Assembly (NCBI GenBank): GCA_027459785.1
Contig: DAIDGU010000045.1
Coordinates: 1-64,000 of the forward strand
Direction: 5' to 3'
Length of the DNA: 64,000 nt
From: Ktedonobacteria bacterium
Lineage (GTDB): Bacteria > Chloroflexota > Ktedonobacteria > Ktedonobacterales > JACDGC01
Shown: in pieces, positions 36,816 to 45,231 of the stretch
Layout of the letters: each line of letters starts with the position of its first letter
Numbering within the stretch: position 1 is the first letter of the stretch
Made by a program: the position numbers and the translations under genes
Notes under the pieces: model-generated
Told to the model about the DNA's origin: nothing
Databases searched by the model: none
The model's input: only the letters and a program-made list of their open reading frames with translations

Positions 36816-38126
36816 TTATGGAGTATTCGTCCAAAGTATTTGGTCGTCTGACCACGTGCCTATCATAACAGCGATTAAAGCCGTCGAAAAATCACCTTCG
36901 TAGAAGCTATACAGAAATAGATGGGCTGCGAAACGCGGTTTGCCAGGAACGTAGGCGAAATCGCCACGGTTCACCGGATTAGAATTTGGATAAAAAACAG
37001 TCGTGTGCAGCAGCACCTCAACTTGATCGCTGTCCGGTGGCAAACGCCAAATCATGGTGGTTCGTGGGGATGCAACGAAGGTGGAATGACCCATCCCATT
37101 TACTATAGCGGCTACCGAATAATCATGCTCGATATAGCAGCCGCCGTTTTGGCCGAGTTGCACGGTATCGATCGTGGTGCCGGTGGTACCGCTCGGATCT
37201 GTGGGAGCAGCGGCATTGTGCCAAGTGGTGCCACCATGTGTACCACTGAACAGCAAAGGAGCATTTTCGCTGTAATCTGTGTTAAAGGGCGAAATTGCGA
37301 TGCATAAGCGCGTCGGTTGATATGGTGCGGTCGCTATTGATGGCATCCCCTCGGTGGCCGAACCTATGGCACTGATCGCTGTCCAAGACCGCCCATCATC
37401 ACTGCTATGCTCCAATAAAAAAGGATATTTGTTGGTAGGATCGTGCAGGAGGCGGTACCAGGCGAGCGGCGCGCGGTAATCGGCGGCAAGTTCCTGCGGC
37501 TGCCACCCCTGGCGCTCCGCCGCGCTCGGCGTCGTTTTAGGGAATGTCCAGGTTACACCGTCGCGGCTACTGGCAAAAAGCGGATTGCCTCGGAAAGAAT
37601 TGGGCGGATTGTTTTCCAGTGCATAAAAACGCCCCTCACGATAGATGCTTTGCCCGACATTTTGCAATAGATCATAGATGGCAAAGAGGCTGCCGGTCGC
37701 CAACAAGTGCCAGGACGAGCCGGCGTCATAGGTTGCCCAAAAACGCAGCTTTTGCGATTGATGGGGATCAAATTCCGCCAGAAAGAAGATTTTGCCGCCA
37801 TTGATCGGCGCGGTCAAATCGCCGATGGCCGGGGTGGGGAGATCAGCCCAGTGTGCGCCGCCATCCCAACTGCGCGAGCAGTGTGAGAAACCACAGGCCA
37901 GCATCAAGCCGGGATCATTCGTGCTGATCGCTTGTGAAAGCATCTGGTAGCCGGGATACGTCGCGTGCCATCCTTTCGGCGCAACCCATGGGATGCTCGT
38001 TCCCCAGAAGTAGGGGAAGGCGGCGTGTTCGCCCACGTCCAGGGCAGAAAGCACCGAGAGAATGATGGCCAACAGGATCAAACTACGCTTACGTAGCTGC
38101 AAATAGGTCGAAATACGCCTCTTCAT
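36816..38126 (-). CDS. Exported Asp-box (BNR) repeat protein
   Basis: 436 aa. A basic start and one hydrophobic helix (SLILLAIILSVLSALDVG) form a signal anchor. The rest repeats Asp-box elements: SWDGGAHW, TYDAGSSW, SSRDGVTW, SSDDGRSW and GTHGGTTW, which mark sialidase-like beta-propellers. The catalytic residues of true sialidases are not recognisable, so a glycan-binding or structural role is more likely. Part of the gene (36816-37450) is lower in GC than its surroundings. Confidence 0.75.
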   Translation of the reverse strand: MKRRISTYLQLRKRSLILLAIILSVLSALDVGEHAAFPYFWGTSIPWVAPKGWHATYPGYQMLSQAISTNDPGLMLACGFSHCSRSWDGGAHWADLPTPAIGDLTAPINGGKIFFLAEFDPHQSQKLRFWATYDAGSSWHLLATGSLFAIYDLLQNVGQSIYREGRFYALENNPPNSFRGNPLFASSRDGVTWTFPKTTPSAAERQGWQPQELAADYRAPLAWYRLLHDPTNKYPFLLEHSSDDGRSWTAISAIGSATEGMPSIATAPYQPTRLCIAISPFNTDYSENAPLLFSGTHGGTTWHNAAAPTDPSGTTGTTIDTVQLGQNGGCYIEHDYSVAAIVNGMGHSTFVASPRTTMIWRLPPDSDQVEVLLHTTVFYPNSNPVNRGDFAYVPGKPRFAAHLFLYSFYEGDFSTALIAVMIGTWSDDQILWTNTP

Positions 38127-38230
38127 TGCCTCTCACACTCCCCTAGCTCTGGCGACTATTCTCCTTCGCAGTATACCTGCCTAAGTATACATGCGTAATA
38201 GTATATGCGGCAACCGATGTACTCAATATC

Positions 38231-38411
38231 CTATTTTGCTTCGTCCCAGCGCACCTCCGTCGCTCCCTGCTGCGCCGTCACCGGCTGGCCCAGCACCAGG
38301 CCCGCCACGCGCGCGAACCGGTCAGGATCGCCGCAGTTCGCGCAAGATCGTCAGGCCGCCGATGCCGGAGTCGAAGACGCCGATGGGACGTGGATCGCGG
38401 GGCTGCGCCAT
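38231..38411 (-). pseudogene. murI: Glutamate racemase (murI) relic with an internal deletion
   Basis: The ATG at 38411 opens MAQPRDPRP and then IGVFDSGIGGLTILRELR, the exact N-terminal pattern of glutamate racemase. The frame stops at 38322. In another frame, from about 38332 to the TAG at 38231, the sequence reads GDPDRFARVAGLVLGQPV and then TAQQGATEVRWDEAK, the usual MurI C-terminus. About 200 central codons are missing, including both catalytic cysteines, and the ends are out of frame. It is 11 bases after the nucleotidyltransferase gene. Confidence 0.8.
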
Positions 38412-38421
38412 GCTGGCACCT

Positions 38422-39609
38422 CTACTTGGCCGGGCCGGGTAGCACGGTCCGCGCGATATGCTGCAAGCGGCGCAGCCGCACGGCGGTGGCCCGCTGCCCC
38501 GGCTCCCAGTGATGATATTCGCGCAGATAGGTGCGGTCCGGCCAGACGAGCGTGCGCGCGATCGCGCCCAATTCGCCGACGCTGTGCGCCGAGCGCAGGA
38601 GATATGCCGCGCCTTTGATCGAGGGCATGTCGATGCCGACCGCGGCCCAGCGCGCCTGTTCGGGGGCGGTCTGCGCCGCTTCGGCCAACTGATCGATCAC
38701 GATCTGCGGCACGGGGGCATCCAGCAGCGTGCGTGCCTGCCAGAACGCCAGCACCACCGGCAACGCCGTTTCAGTGGCGATCACTTCCTTGGTGAACGCC
38801 TGCCAGTTCCACTTGGGGTTATGCTCGTGGCGACGCATCATCTCAGCAATATCAACCAACCATAGCCACTCCGATCCCTCGTGATGGACGATATGATGGG
38901 CGCACAGGTAGCGCAACTCGTCGTTGGGATGCATCGCATAGCAGGACGTGCCACGGAAGGTTGTCGGGATCGCGCAATCCCAGATGGCCACGGGATCGAA
39001 CGTGGCGCGATACGCCGGGCGGTGGATCAGCGCCCAGGCCAGTTCCACGCGAATATCACGCGCCTCCCATTTGTCGAAGAGCGGCTGCAACACGTGATAC
39101 ACTCGCCGCTGGCTGACGTTGACATCAATGAAGATATCCAGGTCGCGGCTGGGGCGTGGACCGAGCAGGCCATAGATGCGCATCCCTAGCATCGGCCCCT
39201 TGCTGGGCATGGCACGAATGCCCGCCGCATGACACGTCGCCAGCGCCTCGCGCAGCGTATACACCAGGCGCATCTGTCGCAGCAGCGCCTCCTGGTAGGC
39301 CGTGCGCATGATCTCCCAGATATTCGGCGCGACCAGGGGTTCGAAGCCCTCGCGCGCCAGGTGATACCAAACCAGCGAGCGCAGGTTATGGCGCTGCGCC
39401 ACGTTGGAGACTTCTTGCCATTCCTGATCTGTCAGATCTTGGCACAGTGCCAAGAAGTGTTCGCGCTGCTCCGGTGCCAAGCGATCCCGGCATGCCGCCA
39501 GCACGATACGATCCGGCATGGTGAGAGGGCGCGGCGGCTGGTCCCAGCCCCCGATCCGCATCGGTAGGGTGTCGCTCAGCCCCGCCGGCGCGACTTGGGC
39601 GCGCGTCAT
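38422..39609 (-). CDS. Nucleotidyltransferase-family protein (NTP_transf_5 like)
   Basis: 395 aa from MTRAQVAPAG; the ATG overlaps the previous gene's stop by four bases. A helical N-terminus is followed by the core MPSKGPMLGMRIYGLLGPRPSRDLDIFID, with the Asp-x-Asp metal site of the polymerase-beta-like fold, and HHIVHHEGSEWLWLVDIAEMMRRH. These proteins are usually found in operons with PqqD-like and HPr-kinase-like genes, as here, including lasso-peptide and other RiPP-like clusters. The substrate is unknown. Confidence 0.8.
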   Translation of the reverse strand: MTRAQVAPAGLSDTLPMRIGGWDQPPRPLTMPDRIVLAACRDRLAPEQREHFLALCQDLTDQEWQEVSNVAQRHNLRSLVWYHLAREGFEPLVAPNIWEIMRTAYQEALLRQMRLVYTLREALATCHAAGIRAMPSKGPMLGMRIYGLLGPRPSRDLDIFIDVNVSQRRVYHVLQPLFDKWEARDIRVELAWALIHRPAYRATFDPVAIWDCAIPTTFRGTSCYAMHPNDELRYLCAHHIVHHEGSEWLWLVDIAEMMRRHEHNPKWNWQAFTKEVIATETALPVVLAFWQARTLLDAPVPQIVIDQLAEAAQTAPEQARWAAVGIDMPSIKGAAYLLRSAHSVGELGAIARTLVWPDRTYLREYHHWEPGQRATAVRLRRLQHIARTVLPGPAK

Positions 39610-40454
39610 GGCACAGGCTCCTTCGTCGTCACCTGGTCCAGCGCGGCCAGGCCAGCGGCCAGCGTCGGAAAGGTCAGTCGCCAGCCGGGAGCCTGGCGGG
39701 CCAGCGCGATGGCGCTCGCCCATTGCTGGCGCAGGGTGCGCGTATTTTGCCGGAAGGCGGAAGTGATCAACAGCGCCACGGTTTCGGCCTGGGTCAGCGG
39801 CGTGAGGCTGAGTTCCCCATCCGGCGTGAACTGCGGCGCGACGATCCAACCTACCGGCGCGGCCTGGCTCGGCGCGGCGGCGTGGAAGTGTTCCGGCAGG
39901 TCGGCGATGGGACCTTCCAGGGCTGTGCCACGATCAGTCAATTGCGCCAGGCTGGCCTCGCTGACATGGCAGCAGCGGGCGCAGGGCCGCACGGCGATCC
40001 CCGCCGGTGTTTCGTCCAGCAGGGCGATGTCATCGGTCAGATAGTGCCAGCCCTGCGTCGTCAGGGCCAGGCTCAGCGTCGTTTTGCCCGTGCCGGAAAT
40101 GCCCGGCAACAGCAGCGCCCGCCCGGCGCGCGTGACCGCCCCGCCATGCAGCGCCAGTGCGCCCGGCGCGTTTTGCACGGCGCAGGTGAAGACCTGCCAT
40201 TCGATGTGCTGAATCAGCCGGCTTTCGTCGCCGATCATGTTCGAGAACTTGTCATAGGTGACGTGCCACAGGCCGTCCGCCTCGGTGTAGTCCACGCCGA
40301 TGACCTCGGCCTCCGCTGGCGCTGCCGCCACGGCGAAGGGGGCCAGCAGGGCGCGCAGCCGCGCATGCCAGGCGTCCGGCTGAGCTGGTGCGCGCACGAC
40401 GATCGGCTGGCCCAGCACGGCGAAGGCGAGATCGACCTGTTCCACATTGGTCAT
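39606..40454 (-). CDS. HPr-kinase-like (PEPCK fold) kinase
   Basis: 282 aa. The P-loop LPGISGTGKTTLSLAL and the following DDIALLDE match the HprK/P-type kinase domain. The N-terminal regulatory domain of true HprK is absent. Relatives occur as peptide-tailoring kinases in lasso and related clusters. It overlaps the PqqD-like gene upstream and the nucleotidyltransferase downstream by four bases each, so the three are a translationally coupled unit. Confidence 0.82.
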   Translation of the reverse strand: MTNVEQVDLAFAVLGQPIVVRAPAQPDAWHARLRALLAPFAVAAAPAEAEVIGVDYTEADGLWHVTYDKFSNMIGDESRLIQHIEWQVFTCAVQNAPGALALHGGAVTRAGRALLLPGISGTGKTTLSLALTTQGWHYLTDDIALLDETPAGIAVRPCARCCHVSEASLAQLTDRGTALEGPIADLPEHFHAAAPSQAAPVGWIVAPQFTPDGELSLTPLTQAETVALLITSAFRQNTRTLRQQWASAIALARQAPGWRLTFPTLAAGLAALDQVTTKEPVP

Positions 40455-40747
40455 GCTGTCTCCTCCCCTGGCGCTGCCGTCAGCAGATCGAGTTCCTGGA
40501 AGGAGGCGACGAGTTCACGCGCGGTCCCCGCGACATCCGCCACCTGGGGCAGCAGTGTGGCCAACTCCGCGCCGATAGCCGCCACCGTCTGGCTGCCATC
40601 GCACATATCCCACACCAGCGCGCCCACGGCGGTCAACACATGCCCCCGGTCGTCGCGCGGATCATACAGCACCGCCGACCCATCCGGCATGATCTCCATT
40701 TCGATCTCCGCCCGATGAAGCGGGCGGTCAGGCAGGACAGCAGACAT
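40451..40747 (-). CDS. PqqD-like peptide-binding (RRE) protein
   Basis: 98 aa from MSAVLPDRPL with GGGGGAA upstream. The winged-helix RiPP recognition element pattern is visible: AVLYDPRDDRGHVLTAVGALVWDMCDG, then VAAIGAELATLL and a C-terminal helix ELVASFQELDLL. By family it binds a leader peptide and presents it to tailoring enzymes. It is first in the operon with the HPr-kinase-like and nucleotidyltransferase genes. No obvious precursor peptide is encoded between it and the Tat-signal protein upstream. Confidence 0.82.
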   Translation of the reverse strand: MSAVLPDRPLHRAEIEMEIMPDGSAVLYDPRDDRGHVLTAVGALVWDMCDGSQTVAAIGAELATLLPQVADVAGTARELVASFQELDLLTAAPGEETA

Positions 40748-40841
40748 TACGGTTCCCCCGAAAGTGCTATGGAAAACGACCAAAGGAACATCCTTGCCCT
40801 AGCATAGCCGATTTGGGGCGTGGAGTCAATGGGATAATCAC

Positions 40842-40875
40842 AAAAAACCTCTCTCCATACGGGATGAAGAGAGGT
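40842..40875 (-). terminator. Rho-independent terminator of the Tat-signal protein gene
   Basis: On the minus strand an 8-bp stem ACCTCTCT / AGAGAGGT with a 13-base loop is followed by TTTTTT (complement of 40842-40847). It lies 20 bases after the stop of the gene at 40895-41584 and separates it from the PqqD operon, although both run the same way. Confidence 0.88.
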
Positions 40876-40894
40876 GAGCCAAGCTAACGTCGGT

Positions 40895-41584
40895 CTAGTT
40901 GACGGTGATAGAGATCGTCGCTGTGCAAACAGTCGTTCCCGACGAATTCTTCAGCGTCCCTACGAACGTGAGCAAAGTTCCGGAAGGATACGAGCCGTCA
41001 TAGCGCACATGCAACTTGAATTGCAAATCCGACTTGGTCCCCGTATTGGCCGTAGGAGAAATATCATCGAGAGTGTGACCCTGGTTGATCTGGTTCGCTG
41101 GGTTCGCGTTAGGGCAGGTTGATGGCGTGCCGGAACCAGTGTTCTGGAACAAGAACGCATTGTTGCCGGATGACGTTAACTTGAAAGGTGTTGAAGAGGT
41201 GCTGGTCGGATCGAACGGGCTGCCGTTGAGCGTGTAGGTGAGCGTATACGAATCCGCCGGCAGGTTCGTCGCGGTGAACCAGATAAACTCCGTCGCGGAG
41301 CTATTGACTGTCGAGATCTGCGTGAAGCCGGAGTTCTCAATGCACATGCTGCATGCGGTCGGGTCACTGGTGATGTTCGAGACCACCCCGAAGCTCTGGA
41401 TAGCGTGCTTGACATCCTGGTGCGAGGCACCGGCAGCCGCCGCTGCGGCCACACCCGCCGCTGTCGCCGTGGCGGCGGCCACCGCCGCACCTTGCAAGAA
41501 CTTGCGCCGCGAGGCATTCACATCGGGCGTGGGTGTTGTAGTGTTGTTTTCGGTCGCGTTATCGTCATGATTCTGCGAAGCCAT
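40895..41584 (-). CDS. Tat-exported beta-sandwich protein, unknown
   Basis: 229 aa, with AAAGGGGGA upstream. The N-terminal region has a twin-arginine signal, ASRRKFLQGAAVAAATATAA, ending near AGASHQ. The mature protein is Ser/Thr/Asn-rich with likely beta strands (FIWFTATNLPADSYTLTYTL; LTFVGTLKNSSGTTVCTATI) and two cysteine pairs (TACSMCIEN). Tat export suggests folding or cofactor binding before secretion. It has its own terminator. Whether it is a substrate of the neighbouring PqqD/kinase operon is open. Confidence 0.8.
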   Translation of the reverse strand: MASQNHDDNATENNTTTPTPDVNASRRKFLQGAAVAAATATAAGVAAAAAAGASHQDVKHAIQSFGVVSNITSDPTACSMCIENSGFTQISTVNSSATEFIWFTATNLPADSYTLTYTLNGSPFDPTSTSSTPFKLTSSGNNAFLFQNTGSGTPSTCPNANPANQINQGHTLDDISPTANTGTKSDLQFKLHVRYDGSYPSGTLLTFVGTLKNSSGTTVCTATISITVN

Positions 41585-41826
41585 AGTATCGTCCCCCTTT
41601 TAGGATACGCTGAATGCTCGACCAACGATGAGTTTGCTGCCGCGCAAGCTCCGGAAGATAGCTCCATAATAGCACACAAAGGTTACAGAAACCATAGCCA
41701 TCTCCCGCTTCTTTGGTAAAATCAGCAGAAACTCATCTTCTTGGGTAAGAACTGGTTACACATGCAGAGGTGGGAGGCAGGTGGTTGTATGCACACCAGG
41801 GCGGGGGGACGGCAGGGGACGGCGGG

Positions 41827-41846
41827 GGCGCGATTTATCGCGCCCG
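41827..41846. repeat. GGGCGCGAT-type palindrome
   Basis: GGGCGCGATTTATCGCGCCC: 8-bp arms around TTTA. The following GTACAAGGACCAA matches the flank of the palindrome at 51466-51485 (in reverse complement, ATACAAAGACCAA), so the two are copies of one longer element. Confidence 0.8.
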
Positions 41847-41900
41847 TACAAGGACCAAGGGCGAGAGACGTGCCGAGAAGATGGCGGGGGACGGCGGGCG

Positions 41901-41949
41901 GTTGAAACCGCGCCTGAACGCTATGCGACGAAACCCGCCGTCGCGGGTT
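41901..41949. repeat. 49-bp dispersed repeat, copy 2 (inverted)
   Basis: Reverse complement of 30163-30211 with two mismatches. It lies directly after a GGGGACGGCGGGCGG stretch in the repeat-filled gap. Confidence 0.8.
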
Positions 41950-42006
41950 GCCACCATACGTGACCGATGCTGCTTCCGATGATCAGTGTTTATATAGGAA
42001 CGGGGC

Positions 42007-42159
42007 GGCGGACAGGAATGTCCGCCCCACGCGCATCTGGAGGGCAGCCATGCTTGTCTGTCACCACGACCATCTGGAGGGCAGCCATGCTTGTCTGTCA
42101 CACGGTGGCCAGGAATTTCCCCTCCACGACAACCTGGAGGACAGACATGCTTGTCTGTC
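42007..42159. repeat. Cluster of GACAGACA-family palindromes, partly degenerate
   Basis: A perfect GGCGGACAGGAATGTCCGCC lies at 42007-42026. Two one-armed copies (GCAGCCATGCTTGTCTGTC) follow, and then the perfect GACAGACATGCTTGTCTGTC at 42140-42159. Each of the later units is preceded by CTGGAGG. The loop bases differ from the array at 18599, so this is a diverged lineage of the same family. Confidence 0.8.
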
Positions 42160-42370
42160 ACCTGGCCGCCAGGAATGTCCCCTCCACACTGATCAGTGTC
42201 CCCCCACGCTGATACGCTCGATGTCTGCGCTCCCCTCTCCATCCGCAGATGGGGAGGGGCCGGGGGTGGGGCCACCTCGTCTCCCCTCTCCATCCGGTCT
42301 GTAGGGGCGTACCCTGGTGCTCGCGCTGGCATCAAACGCTCTGCTATAATGACGACGGGAGGATGTCGCT

Positions 42371-43612
42371 ATGTTGTATGCCGAACTGGTGGCCGCCGCG
42401 CTGGCGGACAAGCGCGCGGGCTTCGCGCGCCAGGAAGATGCCTTCGGGGCGGCGCTGGCCCAATACCGCGCCGCACTGGCCGATCTCGCGCGGGCGTATC
42501 CCACGCGGAGCGCGCTGGAAGCGCGGCTGGCAGCGCAGCAAGAACACGGCAGCATCGGCGCGCGACCCACGGCGGCATATGACGCCTGGGCGACGGGGAC
42601 CGGCGCGAGGCGCATGCCCATCGCACCTTTCGGCCAACCCTTCGCGCACCACGAGGCGGCGCGGGCCTGGGCGGAGCGCGTGATCGCCGGCACGACCACC
42701 GTCGCCGTGGACGGCAGCCAGATCCTCCCCTGGCGCGACGTGTCGATCCCGGTCGCGCTGGTGCAGACGGCCATCTTCGCCAACCCGCACGATCCCGCCC
42801 AGCCCTACCTGAAAGATGCGCGCGTGGCCGTCCTCGGCCCCGACGACCTCACCGCCGTCGAGGTGGCGGGCGCGACCGAATTGCACGTGCAACTGGCGGC
42901 GGAAGAACTGGTGAACCTGCGTCGCTTCCAACTGGAAGTGGACACCTTGATCGCCTGGATGGACGCCTGGCAACCGACCCCGCACACCCCGCCGCCCGTG
43001 GCGCTGCTGGATGGATCGCTGATCGTCTCCTTCGCGTTGCGCAAGGAATCGCCCCTGCGCGCAGCATATATCGGTGCCGTCACGCGCTTGCTGACGGCCT
43101 CTGAGCGCACCCGCGTGCCGCTGGTCGCCTATATCGACACGAGCATTGCGCGCGATCTCGTCACCATGCTGCGCGCCGCCTTCCCCGCACGCAACCTGCC
43201 GGCGGAACGACGCATTCACGACGCCCTGCTCTGGGGCGACGCGCTGGCCTGGGGCGATGTCAGCCTACCGTTTCTGTCGGCACGCGGCGACGTGCTGGGC
43301 GAGTATGGCGCGCAGAGCGGCGCGGTAGCCTTCGCCTACCTGCGCGCGGCGGCGGATCGCCCGCCAGCCCGACTGGAACTACCCCGCTGGCTCGTGGAAA
43401 GCGACCTCTATCCCCACGTGCTGAATGTGTTGCGCGCCGAACTCGTCGCCGGCAATGGCTACCCCTATGCCATCGAGACGGCGGACGCCGTGGCCGTCAT
43501 CACCACCGAAGACCGCGCCCGCTTCTACCACCTCTTCCAGCGTTTCGCTGCCGATGCCGGCTTGCCGCTAACCTTCTCGCGCAAGCTCCTCAGCAAGTCA
43601 CGCCGCCGGTGA
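42371..43612 (+). CDS. nurA: NurA-domain 5'-3' nuclease
   Basis: 413 aa, with GGGAGG upstream. The NurA domain has VAVDGSQI with Asp114, VALLDGSLIVSF with Asp214, a central YIDTSIARDL, and the C-terminal NVLRAELVAGNGYPYAIETADAVAVIT. In archaea NurA works with the HerA ATPase to resect DNA ends. No HerA-like ATPase gene is present in this window. The N-terminal ~90 residues are helical and extra to the domain. Confidence 0.87.
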   Translation: MLYAELVAAALADKRAGFARQEDAFGAALAQYRAALADLARAYPTRSALEARLAAQQEHGSIGARPTAAYDAWATGTGARRMPIAPFGQPFAHHEAARAWAERVIAGTTTVAVDGSQILPWRDVSIPVALVQTAIFANPHDPAQPYLKDARVAVLGPDDLTAVEVAGATELHVQLAAEELVNLRRFQLEVDTLIAWMDAWQPTPHTPPPVALLDGSLIVSFALRKESPLRAAYIGAVTRLLTASERTRVPLVAYIDTSIARDLVTMLRAAFPARNLPAERRIHDALLWGDALAWGDVSLPFLSARGDVLGEYGAQSGAVAFAYLRAAADRPPARLELPRWLVESDLYPHVLNVLRAELVAGNGYPYAIETADAVAVITTEDRARFYHLFQRFAADAGLPLTFSRKLLSKSRRR

Positions 43613-43731
43613 GGCCGACGGGCGGTTGCGACTGCTTCGCCTTACCCCCGACCCCTTGCCCTTTCCGCGCGCATATGTTAGATTCATCAGCGTGATTGAT
43701 TGGTTTGCTCATAAGTCGATAAGGAAAAGCT

Positions 43732-45225
43732 ATGCAACAGTTTTTGATTCGCGGGCTGCCGGAAATGGACTTGCCGCGCTTACGGGCAACGGCGCTACCG
43801 GCGGCGTGGCGCTATGTACGCGAGGTATATACCGCGCCATTCCGGGCGGATGCGGAACTGGCGCAGGCCCACTCCTTCGCGGAGCAGGAACGCACGCGAC
43901 GCGCGGCCATCCTGCGGCTGTTGCTGTTTACCACCGCTGGCATCATGGGGCTGGTCGCCGTGCCGGTGGCGCTGGCGGAACGGCTGGCGCTGGATGATGT
44001 GGCCGTGTTGCTGGTGCTGGCCGTGCTGGCCCTCGTGGCGCTCTTTGGCTGCCAGCGCGGCCAGGTGGTGCCGGCGGCATTGCTCTTCGTCGGCGGTGGC
44101 ACGGCGCTGGGATTAGGCTTCGCCGTGCTGCATCCCGGCGGCATCGACGGGGCGGTGCTGAGCAGCTATTCGGGCATCACGCTCTTCATCCTCATCGGCA
44201 TGCTGCTTTTGCCAGGGCTGGCGGCCTGGGCGGTCGCAGTCGCGGCGGTCGGGCTGACGTTCGCCACTTTTGTCGTGGTGCCGCTCGCGCCGGGCCTGAT
44301 CGGCGCACACGGGGCGGGCGCGGCAAAAACCGCTTTGCTGGGCCAACTCCTCGGCGCGCAGGCGCTCACCGCGCTGCTGGGCTGGACGGCGGCGCGCAGC
44401 GCGCAGGCGGGGATGCGCGCCGCTACGGCGGCGGCGATGCGCGAACGCGAGGTGACGGCGCTGAAAGAGCGCTTCATGATCGAGGTGAACCATGAATTGC
44501 GCACGCCGATCATGACCTGGTATGGCAACACCGAATTGCTGGCGCAGATGGGCGAACTCACGACCTCGGACGAGCGGCAGCACATGACCGCCCGCGCCCT
44601 CCAAGCCGGCGACGACGTGCTGGATATGCTGAATCAGGTCTTGCAAGTGGGCGATCTGGAGGGCCAACCGCTGAATCTGCAACCGGTCGCCTTCACCGTC
44701 GGCCCCTTGCTGGAAAACGTGTTGAAGACCTATGACGCGCCGGAAATGCGCGCCGGTGGCCCGCGCGAGGTGGCGCTGCACGCCGCGCCGCAGGTGCGCG
44801 CCTGGGCCGACGAGGCCCGCGTGCGCCAGGTGGTGGAACTCTTGCTTTCCAACGCGCTCAAATATTCGCCGCCCGGCTCGCCGCTGGCGCTCAGTGTCCG
44901 CGCGGTGCATTCAGCGCGGCGGCGCGTCTTCGCGCGCTGGTCCCACGGCGATCCGCCCCCCGACTTCGTGCAGATCAGCGTGCGCGACCACGGCCTGGGC
45001 GTGCCGCCCGCCGATGCCCCCAAGCTCTTCAACCGCTTCGTGCGTCTGGAACGCGACAGCGTCGGCGCGGTGCGCGGCATGGGCTTCGGCCTCTATCAAT
45101 GCCGCCTGCTGGTGGAGGCGCTCGGCGGGCGCATCTGGGTCGAAAGCACGGGGATCCCCGGCGAGGGATCAACCTTCTGTTTCACGCTGCCAGCAGCTCC
45201 GTCGCCCCGTACCCCGCTGGTATGA
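43732..45225 (+). CDS. Membrane sensor histidine kinase (HisKA type)
   Basis: 497 aa, with AAGGAAAAGC upstream. About six membrane helices between residues 60 and 225. A short linker leads to the HisKA H-box MIEVNHELRTPIM with the phospho-acceptor His254. The HATPase has LLSNALKYSPPGSP, VRDHGLGVPP and MGFGLYQCRLLVEALGG. There is no periplasmic sensor domain. No response regulator is adjacent, so it is an orphan. It ends six bases before the GT9 gene, so the two may be co-transcribed. Confidence 0.92.
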   Translation: MQQFLIRGLPEMDLPRLRATALPAAWRYVREVYTAPFRADAELAQAHSFAEQERTRRAAILRLLLFTTAGIMGLVAVPVALAERLALDDVAVLLVLAVLALVALFGCQRGQVVPAALLFVGGGTALGLGFAVLHPGGIDGAVLSSYSGITLFILIGMLLLPGLAAWAVAVAAVGLTFATFVVVPLAPGLIGAHGAGAAKTALLGQLLGAQALTALLGWTAARSAQAGMRAATAAAMREREVTALKERFMIEVNHELRTPIMTWYGNTELLAQMGELTTSDERQHMTARALQAGDDVLDMLNQVLQVGDLEGQPLNLQPVAFTVGPLLENVLKTYDAPEMRAGGPREVALHAAPQVRAWADEARVRQVVELLLSNALKYSPPGSPLALSVRAVHSARRRVFARWSHGDPPPDFVQISVRDHGLGVPPADAPKLFNRFVRLERDSVGAVRGMGFGLYQCRLLVEALGGRIWVESTGIPGEGSTFCFTLPAAPSPRTPLV

Positions 45226-45231
45226 CCCGCT

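Larger units (their letters stand above)
41585..42370. other. Gene-free region packed with dispersed repeats
   Basis: No credible gene in 786 bases. It holds GGGCGCGATTTATCGCGCCC (41827-41846), the second copy of the 49-bp repeat (41901-41949), a GGCGGACA/TGTCCGCC palindrome (42007-42026), degenerate and one perfect GACAGACA/TGTCTGTC palindrome with centre TGCT (42140-42159), a CCCCTCTCCATC element with its inverted partner (about 42232-42292) and a GTAGGGGCG element (42301-42329). Translations of these on both strands give only repetitive peptides. Confidence 0.8.

Noticed and set aside
41700-42320. Several 60-170-codon frames in the repeat-filled gap
   Set aside because: They translate palindromes and GC-rich repeats on both strands and have no start signals or domains.
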